Translations under genes and position numbers: made by a program
Part shown: one piece after another, positions 1 through 7,260 of the stretch
Layout: each line of letters begins with the position of its first letter
Position numbering within the stretch: position 1 is the first letter of the stretch
The notes under the pieces: model-generated
Databases searched by the model: none
The model's input: only the letters and a program-made list of their open reading frames with translations
Told to the model about the DNA's origin: nothing
Origin: JBFKAV01 sp041621405
GTDB taxonomy: Bacteria; Pseudomonadota; Alphaproteobacteria; Rhodobacterales; Rhodobacteraceae
DNA length: 8,962 nt
Reading direction: 5' to 3'
Assembly: GCA_041621405.1 (NCBI GenBank)
Contig: JBFKAV010000140.1
Coordinates: forward strand, 1 to 8,962

Positions 1-1
1 G

Positions 2-136
2 AAGGACCTTGCCGAGCTCGACGGGCTCTTTTCCAAGCTCGGCCAGATGCCCGAGCACGCGGCCTGGGGCGAGAAGCTCGAGCCGCACATCGTGTCGGGC
101 TCGAACCACTGGGAGGTGCTGCGCGTGATCGAGTAG
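2..136 (+). CDS. C-terminal end of an unidentified protein (5' truncated by window edge)
   Basis: An open frame enters from the left edge and ends at TAG 134-136, giving 44 residues that start KDLAELDGLFSKLG and end SNHWEVLRVIE. Codons are strongly G/C-ending (gag, ctc, ggc, gtg, atc), as in the neighbouring genes, which supports real coding. The acidic and aromatic residues and the final WEVLRVIE strand resemble the last helix and strand of small ferredoxin-fold (Dabb/NIPSNAP-like) proteins, but that is a weak impression from too little sequence, so no function is assigned. It is convergent with the DUF4169 gene; the 29-bp gap between their stops shows no clear terminator hairpin. Confidence 0.7.
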   Translation, partial: KDLAELDGLFSKLGQMPEHAAWGEKLEPHIVSGSNHWEVLRVIE

Positions 137-165
137 CCCGCTAGCCCGCGCAGAAAGCAGACCTC

Positions 166-362
166 CTAGCTCTCCTCGTCTTCACGCAGGTGCTGGTCGA
201 GCAGCCGTCTCGCGCGCTCCTGTCGCGTCGCCTCGAGCACGCGTTCGGACTTGGATCGACCGAACTTCGCGGCGTTGGCGTCGGCCCGGGCCTTCGCCGC
301 CGCGCGCGCCTTCTCCTTGCGGACCCGGTTGAGGTTGACCGGGCCGCCCGCGTCCCCGCCGC

Positions 363-366
<4 letters not shown>
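166..366 (-). CDS. DUF4169 family small basic protein
   Basis: A 66-residue, highly charged, Ala/Arg/Lys-rich protein. After a short Gly-rich start comes the block VNLNRVRKEKARAAAKARAD (residues 10-29), then NAAKFGRSKSERVLEA and a basic helix ending in an acidic tail (REDEES). This pattern, with an N-terminal VNLxRxRK followed by ADANAAKxGRxKxER, matches the alphaproteobacterial DUF4169 family, which has no established function. It is probably a long helix or coiled coil; there is no signal peptide or membrane segment. Its ATG (364-366) overlaps the fumC stop in the tetranucleotide ATGA, so translation is probably coupled and both genes share one mRNA. The basic composition would allow nucleic-acid or ribosome contact, but this is only inference. 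Confidence 0.88.
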
Positions 367-1757
<1,391 letters not shown>

Positions 1758-1786
1758 CGCTGGCTCCTCGGCAGGGGTCGCCGCCC

Positions 1787-1814
1787 GTCATAGTGCTTCG
1801 CGTTGAAAGATCAA
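1787..1814 (-). promoter_or_regulatory. possible sigma-70-type promoter for fumC-DUF4169
   Basis: On the minus strand TTGATC (1809-1814) is followed after 16 bases by TATGAC (1787-1792), four of six matches to each consensus box. It lies about 30 bp upstream of the fumC ATG, leaving a short leader that includes the GAGGAG site. The rest of the 299-bp divergent spacer (1758-2056) shows no stronger promoter, and no clear promoter for the rightward membrane-protein gene. The call rests on weak consensus matches only. Confidence 0.3.
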
Positions 1815-2056
1815 TCCGGGCGAGCGTCGTTCGCAGTTTGCCGCGGCACGGGCAGGGGAGCGCCGTTGGCAGAGGGACCGGGGCGCGGAAGCTGCTGGAA
1901 ACGCCGCAGTATCACCACGTCGGCGCAACAATCGCAGATCCGGCACGCCGCCTCCGCGCGCTTGCCGGGCAGGCCCGATCCATGCATTCTCAACCGCGAC
2001 CGTCGCACCCGTCCCTCGCGCTGCCGGGGCGGACCGGCCGCGAAGGAGCACCTCCG

Positions 2057-3106
2057 ATGGCGGACCCACCCGCTCCGACCCGACTGCAGATCGCGCCCGG
2101 CCACCTGTCGATCCTGCTTCTGCCGATCCTGGTGCTGACGGTTTCCGAGTACCTGCTCGGCACCTTCGCCGACACCTCGGTCGCCCTCGACGGCCTCGCG
2201 ATTGCCGACACCGTCCCGCAGGTCGAACTTGCCGCCCGCTACCGCTTCCTCTCGGCGTTCCTGTTCTATGCCGCCGTCGCGGTCACGCTGATCGCGATCT
2301 TCGCCTTCGAGCTCTACGCCCGTCACACCCGACGCTCGGTCGCCTTTACCCTCGTTGCCTTCGTTGCCGTGGTCATCATCTCGCTCCTGTTCTCGACCTT
2401 CGAGCCGGCCTGGATGAGCAGCTTCGAATCCTACCAGCTCCTCGGCGAGGACCTGTACCGCCAGGCGCTCGGCTCAGGTCAGGTCTCCGGCTGTGCCCCC
2501 GCCTCGCCCCTCAACGAGGCCTGCGACGGGCAGGGCGCATTCTTCGCCATGACCTTCCTGCTCGACCGGACCAACGTCCTGGCCAGCGTCGCCTCGGCGG
2601 CGGTGGTCTTCGGCATGGTGCTGGCGCTCGCCCGCCCCGTAGGGGCGAATCTCGACGGCCCCGCAGGCCTTCGCGCCGAGGCACGGGCGCTCAAGGACTC
2701 GGTCGACGCGACCCGGCGCTACCTCTACCTCTCCGGCGTGCTGCTCACGGCCGGAATGATGCTGGTCATCGCCTGGATGGCCTGGCCCGGCGAGCTGATC
2801 GCGGACCCCGACATGCACCTCGCGCACGACAAGCTGGTCAGCGCGATCTCGCTCTACCGCGGGGTGTCCTACACGGTGCTTATCCTGTCCTACTACATGC
2901 CGGTCAGCCTGATCCTGATGGTGCGCATCGACCGCTTCCGCGATGCCGTGGACCAGGCCGGTTCGCCGGAGCTGGCCGAGGATATCTCCGGCTTCAGCAT
3001 CGAGCGCATCGGCAGCCTCGACGCGCTGAAGGCCATTCTGGCCATCATCTCGCCGATCCTGGCCAGCGCCGTCGGCTCGTTCGTCGATCTCTCGGCTTTC
3101 GGTTGA
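2057..3106 (+). CDS. unrecognised multi-pass membrane protein (about 7 TM helices)
   Basis: A 349-residue protein whose family I do not recognise. Hydrophobic segments lie near residues 17-37, 64-86, 94-114, 174-193, 222-242, 269-291 and 321-343. Arg-rich loops (RHTRR at 89-93, 203-221, 290-317) all fall on one side, giving a consistent positive-inside topology. The opposite, outward side then carries the 38-63 loop and a long loop (115-173) with its only two loop cysteines, C146 and C156, a candidate disulfide. No transporter, kinase or enzyme motif was seen. The frame stays open upstream to an ATG at 1793, but ATG 2057 is chosen: it has AAGGAG (2043-2048) eight bases upstream, the protein then begins shortly before the first helix, and the upstream 88 codons read as Arg-rich non-coding sequence. 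It is divergent from fumC and convergent with sspB, with 19 bp between stops and no obvious terminator. Confidence 0.85.
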   Translation: MADPPAPTRLQIAPGHLSILLLPILVLTVSEYLLGTFADTSVALDGLAIADTVPQVELAARYRFLSAFLFYAAVAVTLIAIFAFELYARHTRRSVAFTLVAFVAVVIISLLFSTFEPAWMSSFESYQLLGEDLYRQALGSGQVSGCAPASPLNEACDGQGAFFAMTFLLDRTNVLASVASAAVVFGMVLALARPVGANLDGPAGLRAEARALKDSVDATRRYLYLSGVLLTAGMMLVIAWMAWPGELIADPDMHLAHDKLVSAISLYRGVSYTVLILSYYMPVSLILMVRIDRFRDAVDQAGSPELAEDISGFSIERIGSLDALKAILAIISPILASAVGSFVDLSAFG

Positions 3107-3125
3107 GACGAAGCGCGCCCCGGCG

Positions 3126-3587
3126 TTACTTGCGCCAGCTGTCGAGGCTGACGATCTCGGCGTCCTGGTGCGCCGCCTCGTCCGTCTCGGGCTCCGCCTG
3201 CGCGCTATCCGTTTCCTCCTCGTCCGCGTCGGGCTCGTGCGATTCGAACCTGAGCCCGAACTCGACGGAGGGATCGACGAAGGTGCGGATCGCGTCGTAG
3301 GGCACGTAGAGCCGCTCGGGGTTGTCGCCGAAGTTCAGCGTCACGCCAAAGCCCTCCTCCGCGGTCTCGAGCCCGTCGAACCAGTGCTGGAGGACGACGG
3401 TCATCTCTTCGGGGTAGCGCTCCCGCAACCAATCGGCGAGCTTGGCATTGGGGTGGCGCGTGTCGAAGGTGATGAAGAAGTGGTGCGCCCCGGGCAGCCC
3501 GTGCTCGGCCACGTCGGTCAATACTTCGTCGATCAGACCGCGCAGCGCACGGTGCATGAGCGAGCCGTAATCGATCGAGCGTGACAT
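3126..3587 (-). CDS. sspB: SspB-family ClpXP protease adaptor (alphaproteobacterial type)
   Basis: SspB tethers ssrA-tagged and some other substrates to the ClpXP protease in the cytosol. The 153-residue protein has the alphaproteobacterial N-terminus IDYGSLMHRALRGLI (5-19), the HHFFITFDTRHP strand (35-46), LRERYPEEMTVVLQHWFDGL (54-73) and TLNFGDNPERLYVPYDAI (83-100) of the substrate-binding domain. An acidic flexible linker (116-143, rich in D/E) leads to a short terminal segment, EIVSLDSWRK, which by position is the expected ClpX-docking peptide. The start at 3587 gives the usual MSRxIDYG beginning and has AAAGG (3595-3599) seven bases upstream; the frame also extends 16 codons further to an ATG at 3635, which is less likely. 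It lies 69 bp downstream of chrA on the same strand, so readthrough is possible, but the two have no known functional link. Confidence 0.95.
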   Translation of the reverse strand: MSRSIDYGSLMHRALRGLIDEVLTDVAEHGLPGAHHFFITFDTRHPNAKLADWLRERYPEEMTVVLQHWFDGLETAEEGFGVTLNFGDNPERLYVPYDAIRTFVDPSVEFGLRFESHEPDADEEETDSAQAEPETDEAAHQDAEIVSLDSWRK

Positions 3588-3656
3588 CTCGAAACCTTTA
3601 TTCAACGCGGTCAGCATAGGGGATTCGTTCCGCAAGGGAAGCCGCGATGCGGCCGC

Positions 3657-4913
3657 TCAGGCGATGCTGCCGAGCACCGCGCCGAGGGCTGCGGAGACGG
3701 CCAGCACCAGACCGAGCCCCAGGTGCAGGCGAAGGAGCAGGAACCCCGCCACGACGGCGATGGCGAGCGCCCGTGGATCGAGCGTCGACGGGTCGGGCGC
3801 GATCGTGGCGAAGGGACCCCAGTCGACCCGCGCAACCTCGGCGAAGAACACGTGCGCGGCGAACCAGAGCGAGAGGTTGAGGATCACCCCCACCACCGCC
3901 GCCGTGACCGCGGCCAGGGCTGCGGTGAGCCTCGGCCGCGCCGCGATCGCGCCCATCCAGGGGGCGCCGGCGAAGATCCAGAGAAAGCAGGGCGCGAAGG
4001 TCATCCAGACCGTGACCACCGCGCCGGCGAGGCCGAGCGCGAGCCCGCCCTCGCGGAATGCGGCGAGGAAGCCCACGAACTCGGTCACCAGGATCAGCGG
4101 GCCCGGCGTGGTCTCGGCCAGGCCGAGCCCGTCGACCATTTCGGCCGCGGTGAGCCAGCCGCGGCCCTGTACCACCTCCTGCGCCATGTAGGCGAGCACC
4201 GCGTAGGCGCCGCCGAAGGTGACGACGGCGAGCTTGGAGAAGAAGAGCCCGATCTCGGCCAGAAGCCCGCCCGAGGCGATGAGCACGGCGAGCGGCACCA
4301 GCCAGGCGGCGCCCCAGAGCGCGACGCTTCGAAAGGTCGCGGCGAGCGAAGCCGCCGGGACAGGGGCCGCGGGCGGCTCTTCCCGCGACGCCAAGATCGC
4401 ACCTGCCAGCGCCGCCGCCGCCACGATCGCCGGGAACGGCACGCCGAAGGCGAAGATCGCGACGAACGCGAGCCCCGCCACCGCCCAGTCGAACGGGCCC
4501 CGGAGCGCCCGCCTTGCCACCCTGAGAAGCGCCTCGATCACGATCACGACGACCGCGGCCTGCACGCCGAGAAATAGCGCCTGCACGAAGGGCAGTGCGC
4601 CGAGATAGGCGTAGAGGATGGCGAGCCCGAGCACCACCGCCGCCCCGGGCAGCACGAAGAGGAGCCCCGCGATCATCCCGCCCGGCACGCCGCGAAACTT
4701 CCAGCCGGCGAAGGTGGCGAGCTGCATCGCCTCGGGGCCGGGCAGCAGCATGCAGAACGACAGCGCGGAGAGGAACTCCTTCTCGCCGAGCCAGCCGCGC
4801 TCCTCGACGAGCTCGCGGTGCATGAGCGCGATCTGCGCCGCCGGTCCGCCGAAGGAGAGCACGCCGATCCGGCCGAAAACGCGGGAGATCTCCGCGATCC
4901 CGGGGGCGCTCAC
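3657..4913 (-). CDS. chrA: chromate transporter ChrA, two-domain (long-chain) form
   Basis: A CHR-superfamily inner-membrane protein; characterised members expel chromate from the cytoplasm. The 418 residues form two homologous halves, as usual for long-chain ChrA. Half one has SFGGPAAQIALMHRELV (20-36), RGWL (39-42) and LLPGPEAMQLATFAGWK (56-72), followed by helices. Half two, after a Pro/Ala linker near 179-188, repeats the pattern with TFGGAYAVLAYMAQEV (232-247), GRGWL (250-254) and ETTPGPLILVTEFVGF (267-282). Many further hydrophobic segments run to the C-terminus. The start is a GTG (4911-4913) whose bases overlap the upstream gene's stop in GTGA; no ATG in this frame gives a complete first half, and the longer open frame upstream is an antisense-like Arg-rich reading through the neighbour. 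Substrate is inferred from family; some relatives may carry other oxyanions. Confidence 0.94.
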   Translation of the reverse strand: MSAPGIAEISRVFGRIGVLSFGGPAAQIALMHRELVEERGWLGEKEFLSALSFCMLLPGPEAMQLATFAGWKFRGVPGGMIAGLLFVLPGAAVVLGLAILYAYLGALPFVQALFLGVQAAVVVIVIEALLRVARRALRGPFDWAVAGLAFVAIFAFGVPFPAIVAAAALAGAILASREEPPAAPVPAASLAATFRSVALWGAAWLVPLAVLIASGGLLAEIGLFFSKLAVVTFGGAYAVLAYMAQEVVQGRGWLTAAEMVDGLGLAETTPGPLILVTEFVGFLAAFREGGLALGLAGAVVTVWMTFAPCFLWIFAGAPWMGAIAARPRLTAALAAVTAAVVGVILNLSLWFAAHVFFAEVARVDWGPFATIAPDPSTLDPRALAIAVVAGFLLLRLHLGLGLVLAVSAALGAVLGSIA

Positions 4914-5707
4914 GCTGCCCGCCCGCCGGGCCAGTCGTGGCCCTCGCCCTGGCCGTCGCGCGCCCAGCGGTAGAGCGCGTCGTAGAGCGCCATCCCGGCC
5001 TCGAGCTGCGCCAGGTCGTCGCGGTACTGCCGCGACAGCCCGACCGAGAGCGCCAGCAGCCCTGCCGCCTCGGGGGCGAGGTCGTGGCGGTCGGTGTCGG
5101 CGCCGCGGATCACCCGGGCGAGGATCTGCAGAGGCTCGGTCTCGAGCCCGAACTCGGCGAGCATGGTGTCGAAGCTGCAAAGCTCGCCGCGGTGGCTCCA
5201 GAACGCGCCCTCGACGTCGAACGGCGTGGCGCCGAAACGCTCGGCCACCGCGAAGACCTCCGATGGCGGCACGAACAGGAACTGAGCCCCGGGGTCGACG
5301 AAGCGGCGGATCAGCCAGGGGCAAGCTATGCGGTCTATCTTCGGGCGGTGCCGGGTGACCCAGACCGGCGCCGGCGGCAGGCGCTCGGCCGGCACGCAGG
5401 GCAGCCCCGCCTCGGCCCAGGCGAGGGTGCCGCCGGTAAGCGTTTCTGCCTCCACGCCCGCGGTCCGGAGCATCGCCGCCGCGCCGTGGCTGAGCTTCAG
5501 CCCCTTCTGGCAAACGACCACGACCCGCCGGCCGGCCAGGCCGGGCAGGTCGGCGACCGCGTCATGCGCCACCCGCCGGGCGGTGGGGATCAGGTTCGGG
5601 TCGGCGTCGAAGTCCTGCGCGGTGCGGACGTCGAGCACCACCGGCGCATCGGCAAGGCCGATCAGGCGGAAGAGCTGTTCTGGCGAGATTTCAGTGAAGG
5701 CCGGCAT
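4910..5707 (-). CDS. rhodanese-ChrB domain fusion, chromate-resistance protein
   Basis: A 265-residue two-domain protein. Residues 1-108 form a rhodanese-like domain: APVVLDVRTAQDF (21-33) and VVVVCQKGLKLSHGAA (62-77), with C66 at the start of the active-site loop, then LTGGTLAWAEAGLP (90-103). From about 115 the sequence is a ChrB C-terminal (chromate-resistance) domain: WVTRHRPKIDRIACPWLIRR (116-135), FVDPGAQFLFVPPSEV (136-151) and CSFDTMLAEF (177-186). The N-terminal regulatory region of classic chromate-sensing ChrB is absent, replaced by the rhodanese, so this is unlikely to be a DNA-binding sensor. No signal peptide is visible, so it is probably cytosolic. It is first in a two-gene unit with chrA, overlapping it by GTGA. 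An AGAGGGG (5714-5720) six bases upstream fits as ribosome-binding site. A role in sulfur- or thiol-dependent chromate handling is inference; the exact reaction is unknown. Confidence 0.92.
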   Translation of the reverse strand: MPAFTEISPEQLFRLIGLADAPVVLDVRTAQDFDADPNLIPTARRVAHDAVADLPGLAGRRVVVVCQKGLKLSHGAAAMLRTAGVEAETLTGGTLAWAEAGLPCVPAERLPPAPVWVTRHRPKIDRIACPWLIRRFVDPGAQFLFVPPSEVFAVAERFGATPFDVEGAFWSHRGELCSFDTMLAEFGLETEPLQILARVIRGADTDRHDLAPEAAGLLALSVGLSRQYRDDLAQLEAGMALYDALYRWARDGQGEGHDWPGGRAA

Positions 5708-6060
5708 GGAGCACCCCTCTCTCTCCGGACGGAGCCCGGATCGGGATGCGACCCTTGGGCCGGAGCCTCACGGGGCGGTCGCGTCGTCCCCCTGAGCCAA
5801 GGCTAGCACCGCGCCGGGCTGTCCGTAAAGCCGTCCCCGAGGCACGGCCTGGAAGCGGCATTCCCCTGGGCCGCCCTGCTTCACCCTCGTCCAAATATCC
5901 TCGGGGGGAGTCGCCGCCAGGCGACCGGGGAGCAGACGGCCCCCCGTCCCCGGGCCGGAACGGGAGCCACGGGCAAGGCCTCGCACTCGCCGGAGGCTTT
6001 CTTCCAAAAGAAATTAATCGCAACGGTTTGTGTGGCTTTCCTCGCGCAAATCCCCGGCGC
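5708..6060. other. gene-free stretch between the GlxA-type regulator and the chromate unit
   Basis: This 353-bp region separates two leftward genes. I find no credible gene: the open frames here are Arg/Pro-rich readings without ribosome sites. The right two thirds contain the repeat-like element and hairpins listed separately. The left third (5708-5810), which should hold the promoter of the rhodanese-ChrB/chrA unit, has no convincing -35/-10 pair. It contains a small inverted repeat TCCGG/CCGGA (5724-5740) and GCGACC/GGTCGC separated by 23 bases (5748-5782); either could bind a regulator, but both are short enough to be chance in such GC-rich DNA. Confidence 0.6.
5876..6019. repeat. repeat-like intergenic element with three hairpins
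   Basis: On the minus strand the stretch opens with GATTAATTTCTTTTGGAAGA (from 6019), continues into AAGCCTCCGGCG (to 5988) and ends with CCCCCGAGGATATTTGGACG followed by AGGGTGAAGCAG (to 5876). I recall near-identical phrases recurring between genes in Rhodobacteraceae genomes; that is memory, not a search result. Within it are perfect inverted repeats: TTTCTT-CCAA-AAGAAA (5998-6013), GTCGCC-GCCA-GGCGAC (5910-5925) and CCGGGGA/TCCCCGG with a 15-base loop (5925-5953). It occurs once in this window. Position downstream of the regulator gene would allow a role at the end of that transcript, but none of the hairpins is followed by a T-run in the direction of transcription. Confidence 0.4.
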
Positions 6061-7065
6061 TCAGATCGACAGCCTGACGCCCTGCGTCCCGCGCTCCCGG
6101 TAGGGCGTGGTGTTGTAATGCGCCCGGTAGCATTTCGAGAAATGCGACGGCGAGGCGAAGCCGCAGGCGAGCGCCACGTTGATCACGCTCATGTCGGTCT
6201 GCATCAGGAGGTTCCGCGCCTTCTGCAGCCTCAGCTCCATGTAGTAGCGCTTCGGGCTGCGGTTCAGGTAGCGGCGGAACAGCCGCTCGAGCTGGCGCGT
6301 CGACATCCCCACCTCCTCTGCCAGCACCGCCGGCGAGATCGGCTCCTCGAGGTTGTGTTCCATCATCTGGATCACCTGGGAGAGCTTGGGGTGTCGGACC
6401 CCGATCCGGGTCGGGATCGACAGCCGCGGTGTGTCCTGGTCGGTGCGGATCGAGGAATAGATCAGCTGGTCGGCCACCGTCGAGGCCAGCTCCTCGCCGT
6501 GGTCGGTAGCGATGATCTTCAGCATCAGGTCGATCGAGGCGGTGCCGCCCGCGGTGGTGTAGCGGTTGCCGTCCATCACGAAGACCGACTTGGTGAGCTT
6601 CACCTCCTCGAATTCCTCGGCGAAGCTGTCCTGGTTCTCCCAGTGGATCGTCGCCTTCTTGCCGTCGAGCAGCCCGGCGGCAGCGAGCGAATGCGAGGCG
6701 GTGCAGAGCCCGCCCATCGTCGTGCCCCGCCGCGCCTCGCGGCGAAGCCAGTTGACGAGGCGCTTGGTGGTGGCCTTCTGCACGTCGATCCCGCCACAGA
6801 GCAGGATAACCGCCTCGCGGTTCACCTCGTCGAGATCCATGTCGAGCCTGAAGGAGGTGCCGTTCGAGCAGACCGCCTCCTTGCCGCCTTCGCCCGCGAG
6901 CGACCAGCCGTAGAGCGTCTTGCCCGACATCCGGTTGGCGATCCGCAGGCACTCGATGGCGCAGGCGAAGCAGAGCATGGTGAAGTTGTCGAGGAGGACG
7001 AAGACGAACTGCTTCGGCTTCTTGCCGCTGCCCTTCACCTCAATCAGGAATTCGCCCTGCAGCAT
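6061..7065 (-). CDS. GlxA-family transcriptional regulator (DJ-1/PfpI domain plus AraC-type HTH)
   Basis: A 334-residue cytosolic DNA-binding regulator. Residues about 17-185 form a DJ-1/PfpI-like (class I glutamine amidotransferase-fold) sensing domain: QFVFVLLDNFTMLCF (19-33), the nucleophile-elbow-like GGLCTASHSLAAAGLLDGKK (118-137) with C121, and ATIHWEN (138-144). Residues about 228-325 are a two-helix-turn-helix AraC/XylS domain: ISPAVLAEEVGMSTRQLERL (243-262), then RNLLMQTDMSVINVALACGF (284-303) and SPSHFSKCYRAHY (305-317). This layout is that of the GlxA group, which includes GbdR/ArgR/CdhR regulators of amine and amino-acid catabolism; the ligand here cannot be read from sequence. 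ATG 7065 is chosen because AGGAG (7076-7080) lies ten bases upstream; the frame also extends to an ATG at 7170, adding 35 residues that look non-coding. It is divergent from the DAHP synthase gene across 195 bp, with no clear promoter of its own. Confidence 0.93.
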   Translation of the reverse strand: MLQGEFLIEVKGSGKKPKQFVFVLLDNFTMLCFACAIECLRIANRMSGKTLYGWSLAGEGGKEAVCSNGTSFRLDMDLDEVNREAVILLCGGIDVQKATTKRLVNWLRREARRGTTMGGLCTASHSLAAAGLLDGKKATIHWENQDSFAEEFEEVKLTKSVFVMDGNRYTTAGGTASIDLMLKIIATDHGEELASTVADQLIYSSIRTDQDTPRLSIPTRIGVRHPKLSQVIQMMEHNLEEPISPAVLAEEVGMSTRQLERLFRRYLNRSPKRYYMELRLQKARNLLMQTDMSVINVALACGFASPSHFSKCYRAHYNTTPYRERGTQGVRLSI

Positions 7066-7193
7066 GATGGCTCGACTCCTCAGCCCGCGCCGCAGTTCAG
7101 CGAAATCAGGAATCCGGGGCAAGATCAAGGGGCAGCGGTCCGTATGCGACACCAAATCGTCGCTTTTCACACGGCTTGCGGCGAATCGGATGT

Positions 7194-7222
7194 TTGCACG
7201 GCCGCGAAGCGACGCTTATAAG
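7194..7222 (+). promoter_or_regulatory. probable sigma-70-type promoter of the DAHP synthase gene
   Basis: TTGCAC (7194-7199) is followed after exactly 17 bases by TATAAG (7217-7222), which matches the -10 consensus at five of six positions; the -35 box is weaker. Initiation would fall near 7229, giving a leader of about 30 bases that contains the GAGGAG ribosome-binding site (7248-7253, seven bases before ATG 7261). The short leader leaves no room for a transcription attenuator with leader peptide. Confidence 0.5.
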
Positions 7223-7224
7223 CG
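7213..7224. promoter_or_regulatory. 12-bp perfect palindrome over the -10 box (possible operator)
   Basis: CGCTTATAAGCG reads identically on both strands and covers the proposed -10 box. A dimeric repressor bound here would block initiation. It may equally be a chance extension of the AT-rich -10 sequence; no second copy was noticed in the window. AraC/GlxA-type regulators more often bind direct or imperfect repeats, so the divergent regulator is not an obvious partner. Confidence 0.3.
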
Positions 7225-7260
7225 CGCGGTGGCGCTCACGGGTGGGCGAGGAGACGCGAG

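Noticed and set aside
1793..2056. 88-codon N-terminal extension of the membrane protein
   Set aside because: The extension is Arg/Pro-rich without hydrophobic or domain character, overlaps the proposed fumC promoter, and the ATG at 2057 has an excellent AAGGAG site.
1788..2069. 93-codon minus-strand open frame upstream of fumC
   Set aside because: It has no ribosome-binding site, an Arg/Ala-rich composition, and lies across the divergent spacer; it is best explained by high GC content.
4914..5513. N-terminal 200-residue extension of ChrA in the same open frame
   Set aside because: It is an out-of-frame reading of the rhodanese-ChrB gene; the GTG at 4911-4913 coupled to that gene's stop gives a normal-length ChrA.
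5691..6023. 110-codon minus-strand frame beginning MRLISFGRKPP
   Set aside because: It is a translation of the repeat-like intergenic element and runs into the next gene's start; it looks like an artefact carried by the repeat.
5746..7221. 491-codon plus-strand open frame
   Set aside because: It is antisense to the intact GlxA-type regulator and crosses the intergenic element; the product is His/Arg/Leu-rich with no domain.
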